64,000 nucleotides of DNA from Candidatus Enterococcus testudinis (lineage in GTDB: Bacteria > Bacillota > Bacilli > Lactobacillales > Enterococcaceae): assembly GCF_002140915.1 (NCBI RefSeq), contig NZ_NGKU01000001.1:3059003-3123002 (forward strand). Direction: 5' to 3'. Shown here one piece after another: positions 54,250 to 63,705 of this stretch (the stretch's first letter is position 1; every line of letters starts with the position of its first letter). Made by a program: the position numbers and the translations under genes. Under the pieces are notes generated by a model. The model searched no databases, was not told the origin of the DNA, and saw only the letters and a list, made by a program, of their open reading frames with translations.

Positions 54250-55473
54250 CTATAAAGCAATACGTAAAACCTCAGCAATCACTTCATCAATAAATCCTTC
54301 TTGTGAAGCCACTCTTTGGGTTGTCTGCATGTCCTTAGCTAACTGTTGCAAGTGCTCGTTTTTGATCAAGCGTAACTGTTTCAAACGATGGATGACGCCT
54401 ACTTGCTGCACCCCATACCTATGATAATTTGTTTGGTTCATGCCCACGATTTGGCACTGATTTGGAAAGAGATCCAACATTTTTTGTGCCATAACCAAAC
54501 CTTCTGGATCAATGTCACCGACATACATCAATTTGCTGTGACTGTCAGCTAGTTTTCTTAATAAAGTAATCACAGCATAAGTAAACTGACCACTGGAACA
54601 AACCATGGCTACATGTGGAAGCTGTTCCAACAGAATTGAATAAACTCCTGAATTTTCCACAATAAGTACATGCTCCCCTTGAAAGGGATGGATCTGATCC
54701 ACTTTCAAAATCTCCTTTAACGGTACATTCCAAGAACAACTTTCTTCGCAGGCGGCTTTCCACATTTGCTTCTGTTCGTTGTTGGTAGAAGCAGTTAGTC
54801 CACGGATCGATACCGCATTCATGATGTCGTCTTTCAGCAAATAGAATTGATTCAAAAGTTGATTTTTACCTTCAATGATAGTGCACTCCGCCCACTGAAG
54901 TGCACTTTTTTTGGCTAACATTTGCAGTAATAACCGGCCAGCTGGCTGGTTATCATCAAAGGCATGTGGATTTTTGGTTATCTGATAAGCAAATACGGGC
55001 AACCTTGTATAGACTGTTGGCAATTGAGCCAAACCTCGCTTCACAAAATCAAAGGCTGTGAAATCTTTCAATTTGAACCATTCTTTCAACTGATGTTCAT
55101 CAAGCAATTGTGTAAATTCTGGGCTAATCTCATCGATCCTTTCAATAAATAATTGATAATTTGCTTGTTCTTGCGCTAACACGATCGTTTTTTCCAGTAA
55201 CGGCCCTTTCAAAAGAACGACAAAATCTATCAAGGACATATCGAAGATACTGTTTCGTAATGTTGTTTCAAAAGCGTGCAAATTTAGACTCTTCTTTTTA
55301 TCCCACTCAATTTTCGTCATACCCAACATGCGGTATAAGGGCTCTTGATCGTAGGCATCCACTTGTTTTTTGCCTATTGTCCGTCCAAAATCGCTATTCA
55401 GATAGTACCTTTTCCATAGGATAACCGCAATCTGTTTGAAAATAGGCGGGGAAAAAAATTCATTCGGTGTCAT
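54250..55473 (-). CDS. jetD: Wadjet JetD nuclease subunit (TIGR02679 type)
   Basis: A protein of about 407 residues whose C-terminal half is a Toprim-like nuclease: the glutamate in VLIVENSGVYS, then YVGDIDPEGLVMAQ (the DxD metal site). This is the DUF2399 part of JetD. JetD cuts circular DNA once the SMC complex has extruded a loop. I favour the start at 55473 (MTPNEFF), nine bases after AGGAG, rather than 55482. It overlaps the jetC end and belongs to a type II Wadjet set. Confidence 0.85.
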   Translation of the reverse strand: MTPNEFFSPPIFKQIAVILWKRYYLNSDFGRTIGKKQVDAYDQEPLYRMLGMTKIEWDKKKSLNLHAFETTLRNSIFDMSLIDFVVLLKGPLLEKTIVLAQEQANYQLFIERIDEISPEFTQLLDEHQLKEWFKLKDFTAFDFVKRGLAQLPTVYTRLPVFAYQITKNPHAFDDNQPAGRLLLQMLAKKSALQWAECTIIEGKNQLLNQFYLLKDDIMNAVSIRGLTASTNNEQKQMWKAACEESCSWNVPLKEILKVDQIHPFQGEHVLIVENSGVYSILLEQLPHVAMVCSSGQFTYAVITLLRKLADSHSKLMYVGDIDPEGLVMAQKMLDLFPNQCQIVGMNQTNYHRYGVQQVGVIHRLKQLRLIKNEHLQQLAKDMQTTQRVASQEGFIDEVIAEVLRIAL

Positions 55474-58400
55474 ATATGCCATCTCCTAGTCTCATTTCTT
55501 TACGCGATCCATTCCAATAGTAACAAATCGGTGTGACCAGATTGATATTTTGTGGACGCAGCAGTTCATAGACCATAAGGGCAGACACAGTTGGATAGTC
55601 ACCAAATAACGCTTGTGAGTTCATAACGTAATTGAATTCCAGCTGTTCACAGGCTTTGAATAATTCCCCGATATTATTGTCATCGATCCCTGCAAATGCC
55701 TCATCTAGCGTAATCACTTTGGGACATTCTGCCTTCGCATCACGGTAACGCGAAGCGACTGCTGTAAATAGCGGCAAATACATGGAAATTGCCTTTTCTC
55801 CTCCACTGAATTGATTAAATTTGCGGTCAGTAAGTACTTGAGCCTGATAATGTTCGTTCGCCCTGCGGAAACGCAATTCAAATTCAAACCAATCTCGATA
55901 ATCCAAAACTTGCGCGATTGCTTGAAATAAAGTGTTGCGTTCTTCTGGATTTTGTTGCACGCGTTCTTGTGCATAAGCGACTTTTTCTTGAAAATGACGG
56001 GCAATGGCTTCGCGGTCTTCTTCTCGCAATAGCTCTGTCTGTTTTTGCAATAGGGAGACCAGCTGTTTGGTGCCTAAATCTTTTTCAGACATACTAGAAA
56101 GAGGCTTCCATACGATAGACAGAGAAAGTCCTGATGAATTCTTTTGTCCTTGTAAAAGCTCATTCATTTGTTTCACCCATAACATAGCGGTTTCGATTTT
56201 CCTACGCAATATCGTTCCTACTGATTCCAAGATAACCCGTTTAAAGAGACGCTCGTCATCTTTTTTCAATAATTCTTTTAAGGTGATTTGTTGTTCTTTC
56301 AATTGTGTAGAAAGATCCATCACATTTACTTTTTGTCCTTCAAACTGGAAAAACACTTCTTTATAATGATTGAATTGACCGTATTCACCAATCAGTTGCT
56401 CATCTGGCATCGTCAATTCAATTCCTGTGTGATTCAGCAATTGTGGTTTATAGTTTTGCAATTGATCTGATAAAAAGTTAAATTGACGCATCATATTGCT
56501 TTCTAACTCTTTTATTCTCTTACTGTCTAAGGGCTTCTTTTCTTGTTTCGCAAAATCTAACAGATCTTCAGGCGCAATAGCACTCTTTACTTGAAGCAAT
56601 TCGCGCCAGTGTTTTTCTTGAAAAACAAGCTGTTGCTGTTGTTTCGCACCACTTTCTAGTTGCGTGGTTTTGCTGCTTTCATCTTTATTCAACTGGATAT
56701 TTTGCGCCGCAAACACTTTTTGTTCTTTTTTTCGTTGCACCTGTTCCTTTCTGTTTTCGGCTAGTCGTTGCTGCAGTTCTTCGACATTCACCAATTTTTG
56801 TTGGGCTAAGTTGTCTTCACGCAGCGCTGCACATATTGTTTGACTATCATTCAATTCGTGTAAATCCTGGAGGGACAGCGCAGTCTCTTCTTCTTGCGTG
56901 TCGATATAGGTCTTGCTTTGTTCGATCAGCAATTGTTGGTTTGCAATGTCTTTTCCATACCTATAGGCATCCTCAATATTCGCTGAATAGTTGTCGATAT
57001 AGCGCAAAGCATCTTCATAGCTATCTAATGTACATTTGAAAGTATCTTGTGCTGTCTTTTCATGCAGTTGTATGTTTAGGCTATTTAACAAGATCTGATG
57101 TGTGTCGAGTTGCTGCTGCACCCGTGCAAAATTGACTTCTTCACCTTTTCTTTCATTTTGATTCTTTTCAATATAGAAAATGGCTTGATAGACTTCTGTT
57201 CCTTTGGGGTGTTGCTGAAAATCATCATGCAACTGTTCTTCCGCCAATTGTAATTGTTGTAATTGCTGCGTTAATTGTGCTTGTTCTGTTTCAATGGCTA
57301 GCAGCTCTTCTTCTAATGCAACAATACGTTGCTGTCGGTATCGTTCTTGATTGGTTGCACCGATATAGCTGGCCTGATAATCCTTCGGTGCTGCCCCTCT
57401 TAAATTGGCAATTTGGTAGCTTCCTTCTTGAGAAATCATTGGTACTCTTTCATTCACTTCATCTAAGACAATACTTTGCAACACATCCGCGACAATGCTT
57501 TGTAATTCTGCTGGCGTATCAGGAGTCATTTCTAGAATATCCGCCAATGTTGTTGTAAAAAACTGTGGATTTGGCAGAATTTGGATATCTTCATCGACTG
57601 CCAGCCCATCTTTGGCAATCAAACTGTCGAGAATACCTGAAGCATATAGCGCACCTTCAATATTGTTGACTGATTGCTGATCGACTTCCTTTTTAAAATC
57701 AACAGCTTGGTAAAAAGGGATATATAAATCTTCCAGCCTTTGACGGTTGGCTATTCGTCCACTGACGCGCGCTGGTTCAGGCATTTTTTGTGCTTGCCAG
57801 TTACGAATGTCTGCTTTTATTTCCTGACAGGCTTCTTTTAACTCCTCTTGGCGATTGCCGATTGGTACACGAAGGCGTTGGTTTGCTAATAATGCTTGTT
57901 GAAAACTCTGATAAAGTGGTTCAACGACTTCATGCTCTGGCAGCTCTTCTTCCCCTAAGCGATCCATTAGAAACAATAATTGCTTATAGGCTTCTTCCGT
58001 AACATTAAAGTGCACATCTTGGCGCCACTTATCCGTCGCTGTTTTCCATTTTTCAATTTCAACAAGTCGATTTTGTTGCCACTGCCGAATTTCTCGCAAC
58101 AACTTATCGATTGTTTGTTGGCTGTCTCCCAACTCTCGGTCTAGTCGTTGTACCTCCTTCGCTAGTGCAGTCTTTTTTTCCAAGTCTTTCAAGACTTGTG
58201 CATAATGCTGTTTCTTTTTATTTATTTCTGATTTCCAGTAACGGATATCTTGCTCTGCAGGTTTTTGCTTTAGTTTTTCTGGATACTGATTATCAATGGC
58301 GTCTAAGCCTAAAATAGCGACATATTGTTGGTTGTCTTCCAGTGCTCCATCGAACTCTTTTTGTAACCTTTCTTGTTCGATAATGTAGCTTTCCAAGTCT

Positions 58401-59521
58401 TTTTTTTGTTTGGATAAATTTTGTTGTTTTCTTTGCAGTTGTTCTTGCTTCCCCTTAATTTGTTGCGCGATTTTGTCTAATTGTTCTTTTAACTCCTGGC
58501 CTCGGGCAACCAGATGAAAGCCTTCATGTTGAGTCAATTCTTGGATACTTCTCTCGAGTATGTCTATCCTGAGCTCATTGGCGGCTAATTGTTCTTGATT
58601 CTCACTGATGCTTCGTTGCAATTGATCGACTTCTTGTTTCAACTGATATTGGCTCTGTTCTAGCTGCCGCTTTTGTGCATATACAGTGTACCAATGGGTG
58701 GCCACTTGACCGATAAGTTCACTATTTAAGTCTTGATAGACACGGGAAAAGCGGGTCAATTCGCGGGTTTCGTTTTGCAAGTCTTCCAAGCGTTCCCGGT
58801 GGCCGTCAAGCTGCTCAATGGTGCGCGACAAGGATAGAAGGTCATCTTCTTTGAGCTTTGGCAATGAATCTCTTAAAATACCATAGATCACAGAAGGACG
58901 ATAATCTTTCGACAGTTTTGGGGAACGCAGATTGATCAATAAAGCAATCAACTCATCAAATTGCTCAATCGTTTCAAAGCCAAAAATATGTTCATTGACA
59001 TACTGTTTGTATTCTTTTTGTGAATCAAAAACTTTCCCTTTTCCTTCAAGACGATTTTTCAATTTTTTCTTGGATAAAGGCAGGATTTCGTCTGCTCTGG
59101 GTACCTCAAACAACTCTAGATCGATCCCAATTCGCTGATTGTTTTCCAAAGCAAAGAACCATTTGTTCAAGCGGCTCCCTCGATTGGATACCGATAAGCC
59201 GATACCAATCGTCAAGTATTCTTGCCGATTGCTGCGTTTGACTTCTAAAAATAGGTACCCCGTTCCATCATCACGATCGGAAACACCTTTTTCACCTAAC
59301 AAATAGTCTTCCATTTTGCGGTCTCTTGAACCAAACGAATCCAAGCGATAGGCACTTGTATCTCCGTCAAATAGAACGGGAAACAAACTTTGCATCGTCA
59401 GTGACTTGCCAGAGCCATTGGTGCCTCGAAGCAGCATGTGTCCGTTTGCAAATTCAAAAACTTGATTTTGATAATACCAAAAGTTGATCAGTCCTACACG
59501 ATTGAGTATCCACTTATTCAT
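55460..59521 (-). CDS. jetC: Wadjet JetC SMC-like ATPase (TIGR02680 type)
   Basis: A 1353-residue MukB-like SMC protein. It has an N-terminal Walker A RGTNGSGKSLTMQSLFPVL (residues 32-50), long coiled-coil regions rich in Gln, Glu and Lys (about 230-500 and 800-1100), and near the end the ABC signature FSGGEKAISMYLPL and Walker B VITLDEAFAGID. This is the loop-extruding motor that detects plasmid-size circles. Its start overlaps the jetB end by eight bases (ATGAATAA). Intact reading frame throughout. Confidence 0.92.
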   Translation of the reverse strand: MNKWILNRVGLINFWYYQNQVFEFANGHMLLRGTNGSGKSLTMQSLFPVLFDGDTSAYRLDSFGSRDRKMEDYLLGEKGVSDRDDGTGYLFLEVKRSNRQEYLTIGIGLSVSNRGSRLNKWFFALENNQRIGIDLELFEVPRADEILPLSKKKLKNRLEGKGKVFDSQKEYKQYVNEHIFGFETIEQFDELIALLINLRSPKLSKDYRPSVIYGILRDSLPKLKEDDLLSLSRTIEQLDGHRERLEDLQNETRELTRFSRVYQDLNSELIGQVATHWYTVYAQKRQLEQSQYQLKQEVDQLQRSISENQEQLAANELRIDILERSIQELTQHEGFHLVARGQELKEQLDKIAQQIKGKQEQLQRKQQNLSKQKKDLESYIIEQERLQKEFDGALEDNQQYVAILGLDAIDNQYPEKLKQKPAEQDIRYWKSEINKKKQHYAQVLKDLEKKTALAKEVQRLDRELGDSQQTIDKLLREIRQWQQNRLVEIEKWKTATDKWRQDVHFNVTEEAYKQLLFLMDRLGEEELPEHEVVEPLYQSFQQALLANQRLRVPIGNRQEELKEACQEIKADIRNWQAQKMPEPARVSGRIANRQRLEDLYIPFYQAVDFKKEVDQQSVNNIEGALYASGILDSLIAKDGLAVDEDIQILPNPQFFTTTLADILEMTPDTPAELQSIVADVLQSIVLDEVNERVPMISQEGSYQIANLRGAAPKDYQASYIGATNQERYRQQRIVALEEELLAIETEQAQLTQQLQQLQLAEEQLHDDFQQHPKGTEVYQAIFYIEKNQNERKGEEVNFARVQQQLDTHQILLNSLNIQLHEKTAQDTFKCTLDSYEDALRYIDNYSANIEDAYRYGKDIANQQLLIEQSKTYIDTQEEETALSLQDLHELNDSQTICAALREDNLAQQKLVNVEELQQRLAENRKEQVQRKKEQKVFAAQNIQLNKDESSKTTQLESGAKQQQQLVFQEKHWRELLQVKSAIAPEDLLDFAKQEKKPLDSKRIKELESNMMRQFNFLSDQLQNYKPQLLNHTGIELTMPDEQLIGEYGQFNHYKEVFFQFEGQKVNVMDLSTQLKEQQITLKELLKKDDERLFKRVILESVGTILRRKIETAMLWVKQMNELLQGQKNSSGLSLSIVWKPLSSMSEKDLGTKQLVSLLQKQTELLREEDREAIARHFQEKVAYAQERVQQNPEERNTLFQAIAQVLDYRDWFEFELRFRRANEHYQAQVLTDRKFNQFSGGEKAISMYLPLFTAVASRYRDAKAECPKVITLDEAFAGIDDNNIGELFKACEQLEFNYVMNSQALFGDYPTVSALMVYELLRPQNINLVTPICYYWNGSRKEMRLGDGIYDTE

Positions 59522-60632
59522 TCTCTGTCCTCATTTCTGCAATCATTCGTCCAAAAACCGGATAAATCTTCACTTGGTTCTCTGCTTTTTCAAGCAGCTG
59601 CCAATTTTCTCCACGATGAAGAATGACTTGGCTTAGTTGTGCGCAACTCATTTCTTTAAATTCTTTGGACCAAAAGGCTTGATATTTCTCTTGAAGTGTT
59701 TTGATTAGAGACTCCCATTGTTCTTCATGCAACAGCACGATGCCTTGATAATCTTCTTGTAGCGTAGATTGCCGCAAAAGCGTAGCTGTTTGGATCAATA
59801 GGTCATCGATCACTTGTCGACTAGGAAAAACTGCCTTCGCAGCATCTCTGCCCTCTGTCGTAAAAGCGGCATAGTCACGATATAGTTCAAAGCTAAACTC
59901 GGTATTTTCTTCTAAAAAATCTTTCATATATCGGGCATAATTCCTTAGTCGACTAAATTCTTCTTCTGTCTCCTCACTTCTCATCAAAACTGGCTCCATC
60001 ATCAATCGTTGATAAAGCAACTGATTTATTTCTAAACCACGACTTTCTTGTAAATCTGCCCAAAAAGCGGCAAAATCCGAGTATTGTGTATATGATTGTG
60101 GCGCTCTGGCCAAAAAAGAACGGGCTTGTGTTGTTGTCGCAAATAACACTTCTTGATTCGCTTCGCTATGTTCAAAATACGCAGTATCTCCTTGAATGGT
60201 TTCTATCAAACGTAAAGAAATCAATTTTCTTAAGACACGGACTAAACTTTTGCGTTGATTATAATTTGTCCAATCCAGCAATAGTTCTTCAGGGGCCAAT
60301 AAGCCAAGGCTCCGAATGAGTTCATCCAGCATAAACGGAGTTTCTGCTTCTAAATCTTCCACATAGGCCATCGCAAGACAAAATAAAGCATAGTCTGCAG
60401 GTTCTTGAAATCCGATATCTCCCATCCATGGAGCGAGGCGATGGGGACGTTTCAATAGCTGGATATATTGCGGACGAATAATCAAATTCATACCAAACCG
60501 CTGACGCAACTCTTTTTGCAGCTGTCCTTGATGACGGCGAAGAAAAGAATATTGCTCTGGTGCGTCTTCACGAATAATCCAAAAATGTTCAAATAACAAT
60601 TGCATAGCTTGACTCATTTGTTCGCCGTTCAT
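59514..60632 (-). CDS. jetB: Wadjet JetB subunit (TIGR02678 type)
   Basis: A 372-residue mostly helical protein with the pattern of TIGR02678 (FEHFWIIREDAPEQYSFLRRHQGQLQKELRQRFGMNLI, and WSKEFKEMSCAQLSQVILHRGENWQLL near the end). In Wadjet the JetB subunit works as a KITE-like partner that binds the kleisin JetA. It overlaps jetA by ATGA and jetC by eight bases. Assignment rests on size, position and family resemblance. Confidence 0.85.
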   Translation of the reverse strand: MNGEQMSQAMQLLFEHFWIIREDAPEQYSFLRRHQGQLQKELRQRFGMNLIIRPQYIQLLKRPHRLAPWMGDIGFQEPADYALFCLAMAYVEDLEAETPFMLDELIRSLGLLAPEELLLDWTNYNQRKSLVRVLRKLISLRLIETIQGDTAYFEHSEANQEVLFATTTQARSFLARAPQSYTQYSDFAAFWADLQESRGLEINQLLYQRLMMEPVLMRSEETEEEFSRLRNYARYMKDFLEENTEFSFELYRDYAAFTTEGRDAAKAVFPSRQVIDDLLIQTATLLRQSTLQEDYQGIVLLHEEQWESLIKTLQEKYQAFWSKEFKEMSCAQLSQVILHRGENWQLLEKAENQVKIYPVFGRMIAEMRTENE

Positions 60633-62107
60633 TCTTTCACCATCCTCACTGTAGGCATCTCTAGAACTCCGTCTTCACAGATAATTTGAATGCGTTCCTT
60701 TTGCGAAACGAAAACTGTCACTAAATAATCAAACTCTGTTGTGATCTTTTGCTGATAATGATGCTTCTCTTGTTGATCAGTTGTCTGTTTGATTGCAATA
60801 GCTTGGCTGATCCATTTTAAAAAGACTTTTCGTGAGTAAGTATCCAGTACTTTAATATCACGAAAATCCAATGTGCCTTGTACGAAATAACTGGCAACCT
60901 TTTGTTGTTGTTGCTGTATTTCTTGCTGATATTGTGCAATCTGTTCTGCTTGTGTTTTACGGTTAAGTTTGACACTTGACACTCTTCGTTCAGTTCTGCT
61001 TCCTTTGCCGCGATGCCTTAGCGGAAGCACAGCCGGCGCCAATGTCCAGCTATTTTCCCTTGTGCTAGTAGCTTCACTGGCATCAGTCACAAAATAATGA
61101 CGTGTGTGTTCGATACCAAAGATCCCTGCATACATTTTTTTTGCTTGATCGAGGTCCGAAGCTGTTGCAAACCATTTGGCTATGTGCTGATAGTCTTTTT
61201 TTCGACTTTGATACTGATGCACTTCTTGACTGAAGTAATAGATTAGTCCTGTTATTTTGGAAATCATCTGATCCGTTTGTTTGATCAAATTTTCATATTC
61301 ACTGGGTCTTTCCTGGCTATCGATGAACCAATAATATAGCGCTATCATTTCGCCCTCGATTTGTTCTGCGATATCCGCTTTGCTTATGCTATTCATCGTC
61401 GGCACTTCTTGTTCTTTTTGGTAGGCCTCTTCGATCAATCGTTCGCGATCGATCAGTTCTAACTTTTTGATGACTTTCACAAACGAAAAGTAGAGATTCT
61501 GAACACTGCTGATAAATTCTCTTAAATAGTTGACAAATTTATCTTTGTAAATCAAAAATTCTTCTGTTTTCATTCGACTATCGACTTCAGGACTCGTGAT
61601 ATAACCAATATAATTCGATGTATCTTCACCGATTCTTTTGAACTCCGCTCTGATTTGCCCCCAAATATCGATGTAGGGTCCTTGGCAATCAATCAAAGAC
61701 GCTAATAATTCGAGCAATCGTCTAAAGCTTTGTTCATTCAAAGCACCACGAACCGAATGTTCACGATGGGTGATTTGATAAACAAGTTCTTCTACCAAAA
61801 CACCATCTTCTGAAATTTGATACCGAAAGTTTTTGTTTCTGTATTCTTCAATGGATTTTGGTCGGAGCATTTCTTGTTGTTTCTGTAAATTGCCCCAAGA
61901 GACAAGATTTTCTAAATCATTGTCTAGGTCCAACTCTGAATAGTCTTCCGCGTACTCTTCTTTCATCATTTTAAAAATTTGCGGCCGATACAATGTACCT
62001 TGCATCTGTCGATGGCGTTTGTAAAAGAAGCGCATGATCAGTCGATAACGTCCGACATTATCGACATTTAGATAATTTGTCACTTGAATTTTCTCCAACC
62101 CTGCCAC
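60629..62107 (-). CDS. jetA: Wadjet JetA kleisin-like subunit (TIGR02677 type)
   Basis: A protein of about 492 residues, largely helical, with the TIGR02677 pattern: LNVDNVGRYRLIMRFFYKRHR near the N-terminus, winged-helix-like segments, and a glutamine-rich coiled coil (QIAQYQQEIQQQQQKVASYF) near 420. It would act as the kleisin that closes the JetC ring. The best start is GTG 62107, six bases after AGAGGG. TTG 62140 and ATG 62125 or 62113 are possible but lack a ribosome binding site. First gene of the Wadjet operon. Confidence 0.85.
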   Translation of the reverse strand: MAGLEKIQVTNYLNVDNVGRYRLIMRFFYKRHRQMQGTLYRPQIFKMMKEEYAEDYSELDLDNDLENLVSWGNLQKQQEMLRPKSIEEYRNKNFRYQISEDGVLVEELVYQITHREHSVRGALNEQSFRRLLELLASLIDCQGPYIDIWGQIRAEFKRIGEDTSNYIGYITSPEVDSRMKTEEFLIYKDKFVNYLREFISSVQNLYFSFVKVIKKLELIDRERLIEEAYQKEQEVPTMNSISKADIAEQIEGEMIALYYWFIDSQERPSEYENLIKQTDQMISKITGLIYYFSQEVHQYQSRKKDYQHIAKWFATASDLDQAKKMYAGIFGIEHTRHYFVTDASEATSTRENSWTLAPAVLPLRHRGKGSRTERRVSSVKLNRKTQAEQIAQYQQEIQQQQQKVASYFVQGTLDFRDIKVLDTYSRKVFLKWISQAIAIKQTTDQQEKHHYQQKITTEFDYLVTVFVSQKERIQIICEDGVLEMPTVRMVKE

Positions 62108-62186
62108 TTTCATCCCTCTTTTCATGAATGATTTACTCAAAAAGATGTTAATTCATTTATATTTCTAACAGTTTTACTACATTTTT

Positions 62187-62216
62187 ATAATACCCATAAT
62201 GACAAACAAAGTGCAA
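62187..62216 (-). promoter_or_regulatory. likely promoter of the Wadjet operon
   Basis: TTGCAC (62211-62216), an 18-bp spacer and TATTAT (62187-62192) on the minus strand, about 80 bp before the JetA start. The match is moderate. Confidence 0.5.
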
Positions 62217-62321
62217 GAAACAATCTAACTGGCACGTCAGTCCTTTATTATTTTCAATAGAATCGTTAGAAATACTTATGTCTTTCTTTAAACAAAAATA
62301 GGACAAATGCCCCTCATAGCG

Positions 62322-62378
62322 GCTCTCTAATTTATGGGCCTGATGAATCAGAATTGATTCATCAGGCCCATTTTCATT
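62322..62378. repeat. repeated palindromic element, copy 2
   Basis: CGGCTCT then TAATTTATGGGCCTGATGAA; the stem GGGCCTGATGAATCA/TGATTCATCAGGCCC is perfect over 15 bp. It matches the element at 42488-42545 apart from a few changes. In this position it separates the Wadjet operon from rplM-rpsI. Confidence 0.7.
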
Positions 62379-62391
62379 TTAAGTATTAAAA

Positions 62392-62424
62392 AGACATCCT
62401 CCAATGGAGAATGCCTTTCGATAT
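62392..62424 (-). terminator. terminator of the rplM-rpsI operon
   Basis: Minus strand: AAAGGCATTCTCC pairs with GGAGGATGTCTTT around a three-base loop and is followed by TT. It lies about 15 bases after the rpsI stop codon. Confidence 0.75.
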
Positions 62425-62438
62425 CTGTATAAAAAAGA

Positions 62439-62831
62439 TTAACGTTTTGAGAACTGTGAAGCTTTACGCGCTTTTTTAAGACCTGGTTTTTTACGTTCAA
62501 CCATACGAGCGTCACGTGTAAGCAAGCCAGCACGTTTAAGCGCTAGACGGAAGTCAGGATCTACTTCTAACAATGCACGTGCGATACCATGACGGATTGC
62601 ACCTGATTGTCCAGCATATCCTCCACCATTTACGTTTACAAAAACATCATAAGAACCTTTAGTTTCTGTAACGCCGAATGGTTGGTTGATAACTTCACGC
62701 AAGTCTGCGTGTGGGATGTATTCTTCAACATCTTTTTTGTTAACAGTAATTTTACCAGTACCTGGTACTAAACGTACGCGGGCTACTGCATTTTTACGAC
62801 GGCCAGTGCCGATATATTGAGCTTGTGCCAA
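62439..62831 (-). CDS. rpsI: 30S ribosomal protein S9
   Basis: A 130-residue protein that matches S9 along its length: [19 protein letters not shown] at the start, [19 protein letters not shown] in the middle, and the basic C-terminus [17 protein letters not shown] that reaches the ribosomal P site. It follows rplM by 20 bp with AGGAGG before the ATG. Core gene, normal length. Confidence 0.98.
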   Translation of the reverse strand: MAQAQYIGTGRRKNAVARVRLVPGTGKITVNKKDVEEYIPHADLREVINQPFGVTETKGSYDVFVNVNGGGYAGQSGAIRHGIARALLEVDPDFRLALKRAGLLTRDARMVERKKPGLKKARKASQFSKR

Positions 62832-62851
62832 TGAAATTCCCTCCTAATGAA

Positions 62852-63295
62852 TTAGATTAAGTTTGTGATATCCAATACTTCTGGTTGTTGAGCAGCATGT
62901 GGGTGTTCAGCGCCAGCATAAACATGAAGTTTCATTCCTTGTTTACGGCCTAAAGTGTTTTTAGGAAGCATGCCTTTAACAGAAGTTTCGATCAAACGAC
63001 GAGAATTTTTAGCACGTAATTCACCAGCAGAGATTGATTTCAATCCTCCTGGGAAATTTGAGTGACGGTAATAAATTTTATCGCTTGCTTTGTTACCTGT
63101 TAATTTGATTTGTTCTGCATTAATGACGATTACGAAATCGCCTGTATCCACGTTAGGTGTGAATGTTGGTTTATTTTTACCACGTAAGATAGATGCTACG
63201 ACTGCTGAAAGACGACCCATAGGAACATCTGTTGCATCTACTACGTACCATTTACGTTCTACTTCGCCTGGTTTGGCCATATATGTTGTACGCAC
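62852..63295 (-). CDS. rplM: 50S ribosomal protein L13
   Basis: A 147-residue protein with the L13 blocks [49 protein letters not shown] and [12 protein letters not shown]. The start is GTG at 63295, after GGAGGAAAAAAATC; a downstream ATG (MAKPGEV) would shorten the N-terminus by five residues. It is the first gene of the rplM-rpsI operon, preceded by a leader that may regulate it. Confidence 0.97.
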   Translation of the reverse strand: MRTTYMAKPGEVERKWYVVDATDVPMGRLSAVVASILRGKNKPTFTPNVDTGDFVIVINAEQIKLTGNKASDKIYYRHSNFPGGLKSISAGELRAKNSRRLIETSVKGMLPKNTLGRKQGMKLHVYAGAEHPHAAQQPEVLDITNLI

Positions 63296-63380
63296 GATTT
63301 TTTTCCTCCAATTCAATTTCACGAATGTTTGACATACACTTGAGTTTCCGGGGCTCTTGTGGGGCAAACAATACCATCTA
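63296..63380 (-). ncRNA. probable L13 leader (autoregulatory mRNA element)
   Basis: Between the promoter and the rplM ribosome binding site the transcript has about 80 bases, including GCCCC and GGGGC/CCCCGG blocks (63345-63368) able to form hairpins. Firmicutes rplM genes usually have an L13 leader (Rfam family of that name), bound by L13 to stop its own synthesis. The assignment is by position and GC-rich structure. Confidence 0.5.
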
Positions 63381-63382
63381 AC

Positions 63383-63411
63383 ATAATACCTTCTTAAATG
63401 CCTAATGTCAA
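63383..63411 (-). promoter_or_regulatory. promoter of rplM-rpsI
   Basis: TTGACA (63406-63411) and TATTAT (63383-63388) with exactly 17 bp between, on the minus strand. Confidence 0.85.
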
Positions 63412-63705
63412 CGTATTTCCACGTGTTTTCAAAAATTTTCTTTTTCTCTTTTGGGTTTGAGACTTTCCCTTCTTGTTTCTCTATAAACGGCGCCTACAAA
63501 ATTGAATATAAAAATGAATATAGTGTATATTTACCCTTTAAAAACAGGACGAATTCTCTGCTATATATAAGATGCGCAACGTATAATAGTAAATCATTTC
63601 GTCACTTTATGTATAAATATTTAATTTTATGCTTGATTTTCTATTTTTATTCTGTTAAGATAACTTCAATCACATGACTACAGTTTAGAAAAGGAGTTCA
63701 TAAAT

